A DNA stretch of 64,000 nt from Janthinobacterium sp. CG3 (GCF_000344615.1 NZ_KB467824.1:5076051-5140050), one strand, 5' to 3'. Shown: positions 1 to 9,483, numbered from the stretch's first letter. Made by a program: numbers and translations. The notes: a model not told the origin generated them from the sequence alone.

Positions 1-231
1 CAGCGATTCGAGGAAGGCGACCAGTGTCGAGACGATCAGCGGCAGGGCCTGGTAGAACCAGTCGGCGGCCGGCGCCAGCGTATAGACCAGCAGGCTGGCC
101 GGCAGCGCCGCCAGGTGCAGCCACAGCCAGCGGTCGCGCGCGCCGCGCAGGTACAGGCGGTGCGCGCCGAGCGCGCCCAGCAGGAAGGCCAGCAGGCTGG
201 CGAAGGTCTTGTTTTTGTGCGAAACGGCCAT
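1..231 (-). CDS. TM2-domain-like membrane protein (3' part outside window)
   Basis: The reading frame starts at ATG 231-229 and runs off the left edge, so only the first 77 residues are seen. The start MAVSHKNKTFASLLAFLLGA followed by LGAHRLYLRG matches the first half of a TM2 domain (lysine-rich start, hydrophobic helix, GxHRxYLG turn). Two further hydrophobic stretches follow at about residues 38-55 and 60-75. TM2 proteins are small inner-membrane proteins of unclear function. The gene is divergent from rpsP. The family call rests on half a domain and is moderate. Confidence 0.6.
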   Translation of the reverse strand, partial: MAVSHKNKTFASLLAFLLGALGAHRLYLRGARDRWLWLHLAALPASLLVYTLAPAADWFYQALPLIVSTLVAFLESL

Positions 232-393
232 GGTGTGCGGAGCGGGAAGGGGGAAAGACCGCAAGTATCGGTCAAAACCCGCCGCCGCCGCCAGCCTTAT
301 TCGCTATCAAGGCCCCGATCGCTATTGCGCGCCCGGCCCTGCATGGTTCATAATGTTCGATTAGCTCAAATTACACGCCCGTCATCATAACGC

Positions 394-423
394 TTGCTGC
401 CTGGCGGTAAAGCGCGCTATAAT
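394..423 (+). promoter_or_regulatory. Sigma70-type promoter of the rpsP operon
   Basis: TTGCTG (394-399), an 18-bp spacer and a perfect TATAAT (418-423) lie 42 bp before the rpsP start. Nothing else in the gap between the divergent first gene and rpsP looks like a better promoter. Confidence 0.65.
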
Positions 424-464
424 TTGCGGCTTTTTCCGCCTCAGCACACTTATTTGGAATTATT

Positions 465-722
465 ATGGTCGTTATTCGTTTAGCTCGTGGAGGCGCCAAG
501 AAGCGCCCGTTCTTCAACATCGTCGCTACGGATTCGCGCAATCGCCGCGATGGTCGCTTCATTGAGCGCATCGGTTTTTACAACCCGATGGCGTCGGGTG
601 GCGAAGTGCCATTCCGTATCACTGAAGATCGCCTGTCGTACTGGCAAGGCGTTGGCGCGCAATTGTCGCCAACCGTCGCTCGCCTGATCGCGGCCGGCAA
701 CAAAGTAGCAGTAGCAGCTTAA
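465..722 (+). CDS. rpsP: 30S ribosomal protein S16
   Basis: An 85-residue protein with the S16 start [20 protein letters not shown] and the conserved [12 protein letters not shown] stretch at about residues 33-44. S16 binds 16S rRNA and assists assembly of the small subunit. Its length is normal for the family. It is the first gene of the classic rpsP-rimM-trmD-rplS operon and ends 14 nt before rimM. A strong promoter lies directly upstream. Confidence 0.98.
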   Translation: MVVIRLARGGAKKRPFFNIVATDSRNRRDGRFIERIGFYNPMASGGEVPFRITEDRLSYWQGVGAQLSPTVARLIAAGNKVAVAA

Positions 723-736
723 GTTAGATCACTGGT

Positions 737-1297
737 TTGACGGTTAATACTGCATCCGGGGTGGAAGCCCCCGACGATCTGGTACAGGTAGGTTATGTTT
801 CAGGTGCCTACGGCGTCGCTGGCTGGGTCAGGGTCACCCCTTTCTCGGTCGACGCGGATGCCTTGTTGAGTGTCAAAACCTGGTGGTTCGATAAGCCGAA
901 CTTGCATGGCGTTGACGTCAAGCAGGTGAAACTTCACGGCGGCGACGTCGTGGCCCAGTTGCTGGGTGTGGTAGGGCGGGATGCCGCAGAAGCGCTGAAA
1001 GGCGCCGCTGTCCAGGTTCCGCGCAGCCATTTCCCGACGCTGTCGGCTGACGAATTTTATTGGTCCGATCTGATCGGACTGACAGTACAGAATTTGCAAG
1101 GCGAGTGTCTCGGCCAGGTCGCCGACATGATGAGCAACGGTCCGCAATCGATATTGCGCGTCGCCCCTGTCGTCGACCCCGCCGCCGACGCCGCCGACAA
1201 GGCGCCCGAGCGCCTGATCCCGTTTGTCAGCCAGTTTGTCATTCAAGTTGACAAGGCCGGCAAGACCATCACGGTCGACTGGGGTCTGGATTATTAA
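737..1297 (+). CDS. rimM: Ribosome maturation factor RimM
   Basis: A 186-residue protein. The N-terminal barrel starts with [18 protein letters not shown] (about residues 16-34), the typical RimM opening, and the C-terminal half is a PRC-barrel (FYWSDLIGL to the end). RimM binds S19 and is needed to mature the 16S rRNA 3' domain. The start used here is TTG at 737; no ATG lies closer to the conserved N-terminus. The gene sits between rpsP and trmD as in most proteobacteria. A TTG start may lower its expression relative to the flanking ribosomal proteins, which is an inference. Confidence 0.96.
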   Translation: MTVNTASGVEAPDDLVQVGYVSGAYGVAGWVRVTPFSVDADALLSVKTWWFDKPNLHGVDVKQVKLHGGDVVAQLLGVVGRDAAEALKGAAVQVPRSHFPTLSADEFYWSDLIGLTVQNLQGECLGQVADMMSNGPQSILRVAPVVDPAADAADKAPERLIPFVSQFVIQVDKAGKTITVDWGLDY

Positions 1298-1323
1298 GCG
1301 GCGGCATGGGAAGGGGGCTTGCG

Positions 1324-2070
1324 ATGCAATTTGATGTCGTCACCCTGTTTCCGGAAATGTTTGCCGCCTTGACGCAGTCGGGGGTGACCCGGCGCGCGTT
1401 CGAGCAGCAGAAATGCGGCCTGTCGCTGTGGAATCCGCGTGATTTCACCACCGACAACCATCGTACCGTCGACGACCGCCCCTACGGCGGCGGCCCCGGC
1501 ATGGTAATGCTGGCCAAGCCGCTGGAGGCGACCCTGGGCGCCGCCAAGCAGCGCCAAGTCGCGCTCGGCCTGGCCGCGCCGCGGGTGGTGTTCATGTCGC
1601 CGCAAGGCCGCGCCCTGACGCACGAGCGCGTGATGGAATTGAAAACCGAAGCCGGTCTGGTGATCCTGTGCGGCCGCTACGAAGCGGTCGACCAGCGCCT
1701 GATCGAGCGCTGCGTCGACGAGGAAATCAGCCTCGGCGACTTTGTCCTGTCCGGCGGCGAGCTGCCGGCGATGGCGCTGATGGACGCGGTGATACGGCAG
1801 TTGCCGGGCGTGCTGAACACGGACGCCTCGGCGGTCGAGGACAGCTTCGTCAACGGCTTGCTCGATTCGCCGCACTACACGCGTCCGGAAAGTTACGAAG
1901 GCGTGGCCGTGCCGCCGGTGCTGATGGGCGGCAACCACGCCGAGATCGTCAAATGGCGCCGCCAGCGCATGCTGGAGGCGACCGCGCGCAAGCGCCCCGA
2001 CTTGCTGGCCAAGTCGCGCGCCGCCGGTTTGCTAACGCGCGCCGACGAACAGTTTTTATCAAGCCTGTAA
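1324..2070 (+). CDS. trmD: tRNA (guanine-N1)-methyltransferase
   Basis: The 248-residue SPOUT methyltransferase makes m1G37 in t[16 protein letters not shown] is the canonical TrmD start, so ATG 1324 is chosen; GGAAGGGGG lies 6-7 nt upstream. An in-frame ATG at 1306 would add six residues and has no matching ribosome binding site. The AdoMet-binding knot is visible as [12 protein letters not shown] and [14 protein letters not shown] (about residues 112-148). Length is typical. It follows rimM by 26 nt. Confidence 0.98.
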   Translation: MQFDVVTLFPEMFAALTQSGVTRRAFEQQKCGLSLWNPRDFTTDNHRTVDDRPYGGGPGMVMLAKPLEATLGAAKQRQVALGLAAPRVVFMSPQGRALTHERVMELKTEAGLVILCGRYEAVDQRLIERCVDEEISLGDFVLSGGELPAMALMDAVIRQLPGVLNTDASAVEDSFVNGLLDSPHYTRPESYEGVAVPPVLMGGNHAEIVKWRRQRMLEATARKRPDLLAKSRAAGLLTRADEQFLSSL

Positions 2071-2191
2071 TGCGTTTCGCAGGTGGTAGCAAGCAGTACC
2101 GCGCGGGCGTCTTGCCCGCATGTTTAACCCCATCCTCTACCGGGCAGATGCAAATCTTCGCGCCGGCAAGATGGTTTCTGGAGTAAGAAAA

Positions 2192-2575
2192 ATGGACTTG
2201 ATTCAGCAATTAGAGCAGGAAGAAATTGCCCGTCTGGGTAAAACGATTCCTGTGTTCGCCCCTGGCGATACCGTTATCGTCAACGTCAACGTCGTCGAAG
2301 GCACCCGCAAGCGCGCCCAGGCATACGAAGGCGTCGTCATCTCCCGTCGTAACCGTGGCCTGAACTCGAACTTCATCGTTCGCAAGATCTCGTCCGGCGA
2401 AGGCGTCGAGCGTACGTTCCAGTTGTACTCCCCGCTGATCGCTTCGATCGAAGTGAAACGCCGCGGTGACGTTCGCCGCGCCAAGCTGTACTATCTGCGT
2501 GAGCGTTCGGGCAAATCGGCGCGTATTAAAGAGAAATTGCCACAACGTAAAGTCGTGGCGAAAGCAAGCGCTTAA
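2192..2575 (+). CDS. rplS: 50S ribosomal protein L19
   Basis: The 127-residue protein starts [20 protein letters not shown] and carries the L19 core [19 protein letters not shown] and [18 protein letters not shown]19 sits at the 30S-50S interface. ATG 2192 is chosen because GGAG (2180-2183) precedes it and the sequence matches the family start; the frame is open further upstream but without homology. It is the last gene of the S16 operon, 121 nt after trmD, and a terminator follows. Confidence 0.98.
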   Translation: MDLIQQLEQEEIARLGKTIPVFAPGDTVIVNVNVVEGTRKRAQAYEGVVISRRNRGLNSNFIVRKISSGEGVERTFQLYSPLIASIEVKRRGDVRRAKLYYLRERSGKSARIKEKLPQRKVVAKASA

Positions 2576-2599
2576 TTCTAGCGCCTGTGTCTGGAAGAA

Positions 2600-2626
2600 G
2601 GGGCGCCTGCAGGTGCCCCTTTTTTG
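2600..2626 (+). terminator. Rho-independent terminator of the rpsP-rplS operon
   Basis: The stem GGGGC / GCCCC encloses the palindrome CCTGCAGG with one G-T pair (2600-2619), followed directly by six T. It lies 24 nt after the rplS stop. Confidence 0.9.
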
Positions 2627-2654
2627 TTTGTCCGCCGCCGGAAGGAAACACGCC

Positions 2655-3314
2655 TTGTCTACCGTCCTGTTCGACCCGCAAACCCTGCCGATCGATTCGA
2701 TCGCCGGCGAGGCCGCCGTCGCCGCCGAGCGCCTGACGGCGCACTGGTTGCGCCAGCGCTTCGCCGAGCCGCCGCACTGGACGCCGGAGGCGGCCGAGCA
2801 GCCCTGGCCGATGGCCGCGCCGGCCAAAGCGGCGGCGGTGTTGGTGCCGCTGGTGCTGCGCGAGGCCGGTCTGACGCTGCTGCTGACGCGCCGCACCGCG
2901 CACCTGAACAACCACGCCGGCCAGGTCAGCTTTCCCGGCGGGCGCGTCGAGCCAAGCGACAGCTCGCCGGTCGACACGGCGCTGCGCGAAACCGAGGAAG
3001 AGGTCGGCCTGCGGCGGCGCCACGTCGACGTGCTCGGCACCTTGCCCGATTACCACACCGGCACCGGCTATTGCGTCACGCCGGTGGTCGGCCTGGTCAC
3101 GCCGCCGTTCGCCTTGCGCGCCGACCCGTGCGAGGTCGATGAAATCTTCGAGGTGCCGCTGGCCTTCCTGATGGACGGCCAGAACCACCAGCGCCTGTCG
3201 GCCCTGTTGCCGGCCGGGCGACGCTCTTTCTACGCGATGCCGTATGATCGCTTCTATATCTGGGGCGCCACCGCCGGCATGCTGCGCAACCTGTTCCACT
3301 TCCTGCGCGCCTGA
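2655..3314 (+). CDS. CoA pyrophosphatase, Nudix family
   Basis: A 219-residue Nudix hydrolase of the NudL/CoA-diphosphatase group. The group signature LLTRR-x-AHLNNHAGQVSFPGGR lies at about residues 76-97 and the Nudix box runs to RETEEEVGL at about 111-119. Family members cleave CoA to 4'-phosphopantetheine and 3',5'-ADP. The start is TTG 2655, preceded by GGAAGG at 2640-2645; no ATG fits. The gene lies just behind the rplS terminator, so it needs its own promoter or read-through. Confidence 0.85.
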   Translation: MSTVLFDPQTLPIDSIAGEAAVAAERLTAHWLRQRFAEPPHWTPEAAEQPWPMAAPAKAAAVLVPLVLREAGLTLLLTRRTAHLNNHAGQVSFPGGRVEPSDSSPVDTALRETEEEVGLRRRHVDVLGTLPDYHTGTGYCVTPVVGLVTPPFALRADPCEVDEIFEVPLAFLMDGQNHQRLSALLPAGRRSFYAMPYDRFYIWGATAGMLRNLFHFLRA

Positions 3315-3405
3315 GCCGGCCCCCCCCCAGTAATAAGTTTGATTCCGGCATGACATTACGTTATCGTAGCGGGCATTACGGCATTGCTGATTAAAAGGAC
3401 GTTTG

Positions 3406-4365
3406 ATGACATTTCTTTCCATTCTTTGCGCGCTGTTGATCGAACAACTCAAGCCCTTGCGCGCGGACAATCCCATCTACGCCGAAATCAAAAGCCTCGC
3501 GATGTGCATGGAAACCTGGTTCAACGCCGGCGACCCGGGCCACGGCCGCATCGGCTGGTTCCTGATGATGGCGGCGCTGATGGTGCCCACCGCGCTGATC
3601 TACTGGGTGCTGATCCATTACAACCTGCCGCTGGTCGCCTTCGTCTGGAACATCCTGATCGTCTACCTGACGCTGGGTTTCCGCCACTACAGCCATTACT
3701 TCACGTCGATTCAACTGGCGCTGAGCGCCGGCGACGAGGCCGCCGCGCGCGCGCTGCTGGCCGAATGGACCAAGCAGGACACGGTCGGCATGGAAGCCAA
3801 CGAGATCGCCCGCATCGCCGTCGAGATGTCGCTGATCACCACGCACCGCAACGTCTTCGGCGTGTTCTTCTGGTTCCTGATGCCGCTCGGGCCGGCCTGC
3901 GCCGTGATGTACCGCGTCGCCGAGTACCTGGCGCGCGCCTGGAACGAACCCGAGCACATGCGCAACGAGGCCTTCGGCCGGTTCGCCGCGCGCGCCTTTT
4001 ACTGGATCGACTGGATTCCGGCGCGCCTGACGGCGATCGCCTTCGCCGTGGTCGGCAATTTCGAGGACGCCATCTACGCCTGGCGCAATTTCGCCCACCG
4101 CTGGCAGGACGAGGCCATCGGCATCATCCTGTCGGCCGGCGGCGGCGCCATGGGCGTGCGGCTGGGCACGCCGCTGGAGACCGCGGCCAAGGTGCTGCCG
4201 GCCGACGCCGCCACCGTCGACAGCAGCGACAGCGAAGGCGAGAGCGTGCCCGGCGACGAGCCGAGCCTGCGCGCGCTGCAAAGCACGGTGGGCCTGGTCT
4301 GGCGCGCCTTGCTGTTGTGGATGTTGTTGCTGTTGTTGTTGTCCGGCGCGGTCTGGCTCGGCTAA
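3406..4365 (+). CDS. CobD/CbiB-family membrane protein
   Basis: A 319-residue protein with several membrane segments: about residues 45-65, 70-90 and 155-175, with a very hydrophobic leucine-rich C-terminal helix (WRALLLWMLLLLLLSGAVWL). It resembles the CobD/CbiB (adenosylcobinamide-phosphate synthase) family, but no cobalamin genes are nearby, and this position behind the Nudix gene is one where betaproteobacteria often carry a CobD/CbiB-like protein of unproved role. ATG 3406 follows AAAGGAC by 5 nt. Function should be taken as unknown. Confidence 0.65.
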   Translation: MTFLSILCALLIEQLKPLRADNPIYAEIKSLAMCMETWFNAGDPGHGRIGWFLMMAALMVPTALIYWVLIHYNLPLVAFVWNILIVYLTLGFRHYSHYFTSIQLALSAGDEAAARALLAEWTKQDTVGMEANEIARIAVEMSLITTHRNVFGVFFWFLMPLGPACAVMYRVAEYLARAWNEPEHMRNEAFGRFAARAFYWIDWIPARLTAIAFAVVGNFEDAIYAWRNFAHRWQDEAIGIILSAGGGAMGVRLGTPLETAAKVLPADAATVDSSDSEGESVPGDEPSLRALQSTVGLVWRALLLWMLLLLLLSGAVWLG

Positions 4366-4566
4366 ATGACGGGAAACAGGACTACAATGCGGGCAGGGCC
4401 GGGGTCGGCGCCGACTTCGGCCGGCCCGCCTGCAACGGCGCTCGATGCGCAGGTCTTCTATAAGATATAATACCCAAGTATTGCTAGTTCAGAGGCACGG
4501 CAGCACCGCTACACGGCAGTTCAGATCCACCGGCCCGGCGCTCTTGCCGGGGTCATTCACGCATCC

Positions 4567-4926
4567 ATGCCCCACCGCCCACCGTCTATGGCCGACTCCG
4601 CTCAAACCAACAAAGAACTGTCCAACGAGTTCTTTATCCTTGGCGCCACCAGCGATGGCAAACAGTTCCGTCCCAGCGACTGGGCCGAACGCCTGTGCGG
4701 CGTGATGTCCTGTTTCAATCCCGAAGGCGGGCGCCACTCGCACCTGCAATTCTCGCCCTACGTGCGCCCGACCATCGTCAACGGCATGAAGGCGGTGGTG
4801 GTCAACGCCAAGCTCAAGCAGCTTGAGCCGATGGCTTTCCATTTCGTCGTCGAATTCGCCAAGGATAACGACCTGCAAGTGGTCGACGCCTGTTTCCTGC
4901 CGTATCCCGACGACCAGCGCCCGTAA
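4567..4926 (+). CDS. DUF3579 family protein
   Basis: A 119-residue soluble protein. The stretch FFILGATSDGKQFRPSDWAE, then RLCGVMSCF, YVRPTIVNGMKAVVV and LEPMAFHFVVEFAKDNDLQV, matches DUF3579, a small family mainly of betaproteobacteria without known function. An alternative start is ATG 4588 (MADSAQTNKEL); neither start has a clear ribosome binding site. It lies between the CobD/CbiB-like gene and a CBS-domain gene on the same strand. Confidence 0.8.
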   Translation: MPHRPPSMADSAQTNKELSNEFFILGATSDGKQFRPSDWAERLCGVMSCFNPEGGRHSHLQFSPYVRPTIVNGMKAVVVNAKLKQLEPMAFHFVVEFAKDNDLQVVDACFLPYPDDQRP

Positions 4927-5044
4927 GCCGGCGCGGCGCGGACGCGGCCGCCCTCACTTTTGAGGCAGATCAAGCCCGCGCGCCGGTGCCGGCGTAGCGT
5001 GGTGCTGCAACGCGCGCGCCGCGCGCATCGACAGGGGGATGGCT

Positions 5045-5494
5045 ATGCGTATCGGGGATATCTGTACTGTGCAAACCGTGCACTGCAAACGCGACATGAC
5101 GGTGCAGGAAGCGGCGCTGTTGATGCGCACCCACCATGTCGGCGACTTGGTGGTGGTGGAGCAACCCAACGGCGAACAGGTTCCGGTGGGTATCATCACC
5201 GACCGCGACATCGTCATCTCCGTCATCGCGCTCGGGCTGGACCCGGCCAGCCTGCTGGTCGGCGACATTATGACCGAGGAGTTGATGACCGCCACCGAGG
5301 ACGAGGACGTTTATGAAACCATCGAGCGCATGCGTTTCAAGAACATCCGCCGGCTGCCGGTGGTCAACAGCATGGGCGGCTTGAGCGGCATTGTCAGTGT
5401 CGACGACCTGCTCGAGTTCCTGGCCGAGGAGATGGGCGAGTTGTCGCGCATCAGCTCGGGCCAACTGGCCCACGAGAAGCAGGCCCGGCAATAA
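5045..5494 (+). CDS. CBS domain protein
   Basis: The protein (149 residues from ATG 5045) consists of two CBS domains, about residues 5-60 (ending GIITDRDIVISVIA) and 70-128 (ending GIVSVDDLLEFLAEEM). CBS pairs bind adenine nucleotides and act as sensors; a stand-alone pair with no effector domain usually has no assigned role. AGGGGG (5033-5038) is well spaced for ATG 5045 but abuts the ATG at 5039, which decides the start. Confidence 0.85.
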   Translation: MRIGDICTVQTVHCKRDMTVQEAALLMRTHHVGDLVVVEQPNGEQVPVGIITDRDIVISVIALGLDPASLLVGDIMTEELMTATEDEDVYETIERMRFKNIRRLPVVNSMGGLSGIVSVDDLLEFLAEEMGELSRISSGQLAHEKQARQ

Positions 5495-5549
5495 TCCCGG
5501 CGCGGCGCACTCGAGGCGCCGCGGACGGCAAAACAAGCACCGCGCCCCG

Positions 5550-6287
5550 CTACGTGGTCAGCTCCGCCACGAAGTCGTACATGTCGCCCCTGAAATAGGA
5601 GCGGCAAAACTCCACCGCGCGGCCATCGCGCAAAAAGCCCAGGCGCTCGACCGACAGGCCGGCGTCGCCCGGCTTGGCCTGCAGCAGCGTGGCTTGCTCG
5701 GCGTTGAGCAGCAGCGCGCTCAGGCGCTGCAGCGCCCGCACCGGCCGGTTGCCGGCCCGCTCCAGCGCGTCGTACATTGAAATCTCCACCGCCTCCAGCG
5801 ACGGCAGGCAGGCCGCGACGATGGTCGCGTACTCCAGGCACATCGGCACCTCGTCGGCGTAGCGGATGCGGTGGAAGCGGTACACCGGCGCGCCCGGACT
5901 GAGGCGCAGCCGCAGCGCCTCCTCCGGCGTCACCGTGCCGGCCGAGCGCTTGAGCCAGACGCTGCGCGGACTGCGCCCGCGCGCCCGCATGTCCTCGGAA
6001 AACGAGGTCAGCTTGGCGAAATTCTTTTCTATCCTGGTATTGATGAAGTTGCCCGAGCCGGGCCGGCGCACCAGCAGGCCTTCGCCGACCAGCCCGTCGA
6101 TCGCCTTGCGCACCGTAATGCGCGACACCGACAGGTCGGCCGCCAGTTGCCGCTCGGCCGGCAGGGCTTCGTCCGGGCCGAGGATGCGTTGGTCGATCGC
6201 CTCGCGCAAGGCGCGCTGCAATTGCTGGTACAGGGGCAGGCTGCTGTTCTGCCCCAGGCTATGCATGATGTCAGCCAGGGTGGTCAT
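5550..6287 (-). CDS. GntR-family (HutC/UTRA) transcriptional regulator, NagR-like
   Basis: A 245-residue regulator. The winged helix lies at about residues 17-82 (LYQQLQRALREAI, LPAERQLAADLSVSRITVRKAIDGL, RPGSGNFI) and the UTRA effector domain at about 100-235. GntR proteins of this type bind phosphorylated sugars such as GlcNAc-6-phosphate. It is divergent from a TonB receptor gene and lies at the edge of an amino-sugar locus, which suggests control of that locus. A second UTRA regulator is encoded in the nag operon at 26262-26996; which one binds the shared operator is unknown. Confidence 0.85.
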   Translation of the reverse strand: MTTLADIMHSLGQNSSLPLYQQLQRALREAIDQRILGPDEALPAERQLAADLSVSRITVRKAIDGLVGEGLLVRRPGSGNFINTRIEKNFAKLTSFSEDMRARGRSPRSVWLKRSAGTVTPEEALRLRLSPGAPVYRFHRIRYADEVPMCLEYATIVAACLPSLEAVEISMYDALERAGNRPVRALQRLSALLLNAEQATLLQAKPGDAGLSVERLGFLRDGRAVEFCRSYFRGDMYDFVAELTT

Positions 6288-6653
6288 ACCGTCCTAATCT
6301 CCGTTGCGGCGCGTGCGTGCGCGCCTGCTTATTGTGGAATACCTCGTCCGATAATACCAAAAAAGGCCGTCCCAAGACCAATTTCCCGGATTTTATCTCT
6401 CGCCGCCAACAGCGCTGGCGTAAAGCCGCGGCGCGGGCCGCAAAAGTGGTCTGTATGTATCTCACAACGATAGAAAAAAAATATTCTAACTGGTAGTATT
6501 CTGGTATTGGACAGGAGTATATTGGCGTTGAATTGGTTTTGTAGGTGGTTGTACCGAAGGATCTGCACGATGCCGTTCGCGCGGCGGAATGGAAAGAAGA
6601 TCTACGTTAAAAATGAAACGGTTTCGTCCGAAGCCGACATCAAGGGGGAGTAC
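6288..6653. promoter_or_regulatory. Divergent promoter region between gntR and the first TonB receptor gene
   Basis: A 366-bp AT-richer gap. Besides the operator candidate at 6491-6508 it has AATACC at 6338-6343 and 6353-6358, which read as two GGTATT half-sites towards the gntR gene but at 15-bp rather than 11-bp spacing. An AATTGGTTTT element (6531-6540) recurs at about the same distance upstream of the second receptor gene. A reading frame is open from 6507 but has no coding character before ATG 6654. Confidence 0.5.
6491..6508 (+). promoter_or_regulatory. Candidate GntR operator, TGGTAGT-N4-TGGTATT
   Basis: TGGTAGTATTCTGGTATT holds two half-sites whose starts are exactly 11 bp apart. The same arrangement occurs at 9466-9483 and 27980-27997, each upstream of an amino-sugar gene. 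It lies 146 bp before the receptor start. The role as an operator is inferred from recurrence and position. Confidence 0.55.
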
Positions 6654-9323
6654 ATGAAACGCAATTTGACACCTGGTAACGCTGTGCGCAACGCCGCGTC
6701 ACGCAATCTGACACCGATCGCCGCTGGCGTCGCGATCCTGATCGCCGGCGCCGGTTTCGCCGCGCAAGCGCAAGCCCAGGAAGCGACGGCGGCGCCGGTT
6801 GCCGTGGTCACCGTCTCGGGCGTGCGCGCGTCGCTGGAGCAGTCGTTGAAGCAAAAACGCAACGCCGACTCGGTGGTCGAGGTGGTGACCGCCGAAGACA
6901 TCGGCAAAATGCCCGACCGTAACGTCGCCGACGCGATCCAGCGCCTGCCAGGTGTGAATACGCAGTCCTCCGCCGGCGGCGAAGGCGGCTTCGGCGAAAA
7001 CGACCGCGTCAGCCTGCGCGGCACCAGCCCGAGCCTGCAGCAAACCCTGTTCAACGGCCACGCCATCAGCACCGGCGACTGGTTCGTGTTGAACCAGTTC
7101 GGCGGCAACGTCGGGCGCAGCAGCAGCTTCTCGCTGTTGCCGTCGGAGCTGGTCAGCTCCGTCGTCGTCAAGAAGAGCGCGACCGCCGACCTGGTCGAGG
7201 GTGGCGTTTCCGGCGCCATCGACGTCATCACCCGCCGTCCGCTCGAGTTCAAGAAGCAGGTCACGGTCGAGGGTTCGGTGCAGGGGGTCTACAACGACCT
7301 GTCGAAAAAAACCGAGCCGCAACTCTCCGGCCTGGTCAACTGGAAGAACGACGGCAACACGCTGGGCGTGATGCTGCAGGCCTTCTCGCAGAAAACCTCG
7401 GTGCGCCGCGACGGCCAGGAAGTGCTCGGCTACACGCCGATCCTGGCCGACTCGCCCGCCGCGCAGCGCGACCCGTCGCTGGTCGGCGTGCAGGTGCCCA
7501 CTTTCATCGGCGCGAGCTTGTTCGAGCAAGAGAAAACCCGCAAGGGCGGCGCCTTCGACGTTGAATTCAAGCCGACCAAGAACCTGACGTTGGACCTCAA
7601 CGGCTTCTACTCGGAGCTGAAGGCGCCGCATCAAAACACCAACTGGCTGGCGGCGCCGGCCAACTCGATCCATCGCGACAAGCAGCTGCCGCTGCCCGGC
7701 TACACGGTGCGCAACGGCACGCTGGTCGGCGCCAGCTTCGCCAATAACTCGGGCGAAGTCGACAATATCTACCGCCCCGAGGCCGGCGGCGAGGCTTATT
7801 ATGTCGATTTCAACGCCAAATACCGCGCCACCAACGACCTGACGTTCAGCGGCAAACTGGGCTCGACCCACGGCGTCGGCTACGACCGCAAAGACGTGTA
7901 CTTCCAAAACAATATCGACAGCGGCGGCATGGCCTACCAGCTCAACGGCATGAGCCCGGCCAGCGTATCCTATCCGGGCGGCAGCACCGTCAAACCGGGC
8001 ACCACCGCCTGGATGGGCGGCGGCGAAGCGCAATCGGTGGACAAGGAACGCTACGCCCAGGTCGACGGCGAGCTGCGCATCAGCAACGGCATCTGGGACG
8101 CCGTCAAGTTCGGTACCCGCTTCACCGACCACAAGCGCACCGCCGAGCACCCGGTGGAGGCGGGCCCGGGCGCGGGCGGCACGGCGGTACCGGGCCCTGC
8201 CTGGAACGGCCAGATGTATCCCGGCGACTTCGCCTCGGACCTGGGCGGCGGCCTGTCGTCGAACTACTTCAAGTACGACGGCGCGGCGATGGCGGCGTGG
8301 GGCTTGGCGGGTTACCGCAACCTGGACCCCGTCCAGCGCCACAACTGGGGCCATGAATTCAAGCTGCGGGAAAAGACCTCGGCGCTGTACGGCATGGCCA
8401 GCCTGGCCGGCGACGTCTGGAGCGGCAACGTCGGCGTGCGCGCCGTGCGCACCGAACAGACGACCCTGCTCAACAAGGCCGGCGGCCCGATCACCGGTTC
8501 CCTGTTCGGTTCCTACACCCAGCTCGAGTTGGAGCGCAGCTACACCGACTACCTGCCTAGCGCCAACGTCAAGTTCGACGTCAGCAAGGACCTGGTGGTG
8601 CGCGGCGCGCTGGCCAAGACCATGTCGCGTCCCGACTACAGCGCGCTGGGCGGTTCGGTGTCGCTGAACGACGACGCCCTCAGCGGTACCGGCGGCAACG
8701 CCCAGCTCAACCCGGTCAAGTCGGTCAACGCCGAAGTGAGCGCCGAGTGGTACTTCGCGCCGAAATCGGCGGTCTCGGTGGGCGTGTTCTACATGGACTT
8801 CTCGTCCATCGTTGCCCAAGGCACCAGCAGCGCGAGTTATTTCAACATCAAGCGAAACGCCAGCACGGTGTACCAGATCACGTCGCCGTTCAACACCACC
8901 GGCAAGAACAAGGGTGTCGAGCTGAGCTACCAGCAGCCGGTGCTGGGCAACTTCGGCGTACTGGCCAACTACACCTTCGCCGACGGCGAACTGGCCGGCG
9001 GCGGCGAAATGTTGAACGCGTCGAAAAACACGTACAACGTCACCGGTTTCTATGAAGACAACCGTTTCAGCGCGCGCCTGGCCTACAACTACCGCTCGGC
9101 CTACAAGGCCGGCGTCGACCGCGGCGCCAGCCAGCACGTCGACGACAGCAGCAGCCTGGCCGGTTCGTTGAACTACAAGATCAACGAGAATTTCACGCTG
9201 ACCTTCGACGCATTGAACCTGACCAATACCACCATCAAAATGTACGCGGAGAATAAAGACCAGCCGCGGGCGTTTTACTCGAACGGCCGGACGTTCTACC
9301 TCGGTCTGCGCGGCAAGATGTAA
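6654..9323 (+). CDS. TonB-dependent receptor, amino-sugar locus copy 1
   Basis: An 889-residue outer-membrane receptor. A signal peptide covers about residues 1-42 (ending AQAQAQ), followed by VTVSGVRASLEQSLKQKRNA, the typical entry to the plug of the Proteobacteria-type carbohydrate receptors, and the plug (IGKMPDRNVADAIQRLPGVN, VSLRGTSPS, about 60-190). The rest is the barrel, ending in NGRTFYLGLRGKM with a C-terminal beta strand. ATG 6654 follows AAGGGGGAG. It would import amino-sugar oligosaccharides with TonB energy. It is a paralogue of the next gene; a terminator separates them. Confidence 0.9.
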   Translation: MKRNLTPGNAVRNAASRNLTPIAAGVAILIAGAGFAAQAQAQEATAAPVAVVTVSGVRASLEQSLKQKRNADSVVEVVTAEDIGKMPDRNVADAIQRLPGVNTQSSAGGEGGFGENDRVSLRGTSPSLQQTLFNGHAISTGDWFVLNQFGGNVGRSSSFSLLPSELVSSVVVKKSATADLVEGGVSGAIDVITRRPLEFKKQVTVEGSVQGVYNDLSKKTEPQLSGLVNWKNDGNTLGVMLQAFSQKTSVRRDGQEVLGYTPILADSPAAQRDPSLVGVQVPTFIGASLFEQEKTRKGGAFDVEFKPTKNLTLDLNGFYSELKAPHQNTNWLAAPANSIHRDKQLPLPGYTVRNGTLVGASFANNSGEVDNIYRPEAGGEAYYVDFNAKYRATNDLTFSGKLGSTHGVGYDRKDVYFQNNIDSGGMAYQLNGMSPASVSYPGGSTVKPGTTAWMGGGEAQSVDKERYAQVDGELRISNGIWDAVKFGTRFTDHKRTAEHPVEAGPGAGGTAVPGPAWNGQMYPGDFASDLGGGLSSNYFKYDGAAMAAWGLAGYRNLDPVQRHNWGHEFKLREKTSALYGMASLAGDVWSGNVGVRAVRTEQTTLLNKAGGPITGSLFGSYTQLELERSYTDYLPSANVKFDVSKDLVVRGALAKTMSRPDYSALGGSVSLNDDALSGTGGNAQLNPVKSVNAEVSAEWYFAPKSAVSVGVFYMDFSSIVAQGTSSASYFNIKRNASTVYQITSPFNTTGKNKGVELSYQQPVLGNFGVLANYTFADGELAGGGEMLNASKNTYNVTGFYEDNRFSARLAYNYRSAYKAGVDRGASQHVDDSSSLAGSLNYKINENFTLTFDALNLTNTTIKMYAENKDQPRAFYSNGRTFYLGLRGKM

Positions 9324-9380
9324 TCGTACGGGCCGACGCGCGCGCGGGGGTGCGGGCGTCGGTCTAGATTTCGGTTTGCC

Positions 9381-9414
9381 AAGGCGAGTCTCTTCACGGG
9401 ACTTGCCTTTTTTT
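9381..9414 (+). terminator. Terminator behind TonB receptor gene 1
   Basis: AAGGCGAGTC pairs with GACTTGCCTT (one G-T pair) around an 8-9 nt loop, followed by a run of T (9408-9414). This ends the first receptor transcript, so the second receptor must have its own promoter. Confidence 0.85.
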
Positions 9415-9465
9415 ACGTCCGTCGCGCCCGGCATGACGGTGGAAACGCGATAAAAAAATAGCAAG

Positions 9466-9483
9466 TGGTAGTTATTTGGTATT
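9466..9483 (+). promoter_or_regulatory. Candidate GntR operator before TonB receptor gene 2
   Basis: TGGTAGTTATTTGGTATT differs from the site at 6491-6508 only in the centre and keeps the 11-bp half-site spacing. It lies 108 bp before the second receptor start, and AATTGGTTTT follows at 9505-9514, as it does after the first site. Confidence 0.55.

Noticed and set aside
3319..3330. C9 run after the Nudix gene as a frameshift site
   Set aside because: It lies after the stop codon and affects no coding frame.
6699..9464. A 921-codon minus-strand frame across TonB receptor 1
   Set aside because: Antisense shadow with GC-driven composition; the plus strand encodes a complete receptor.
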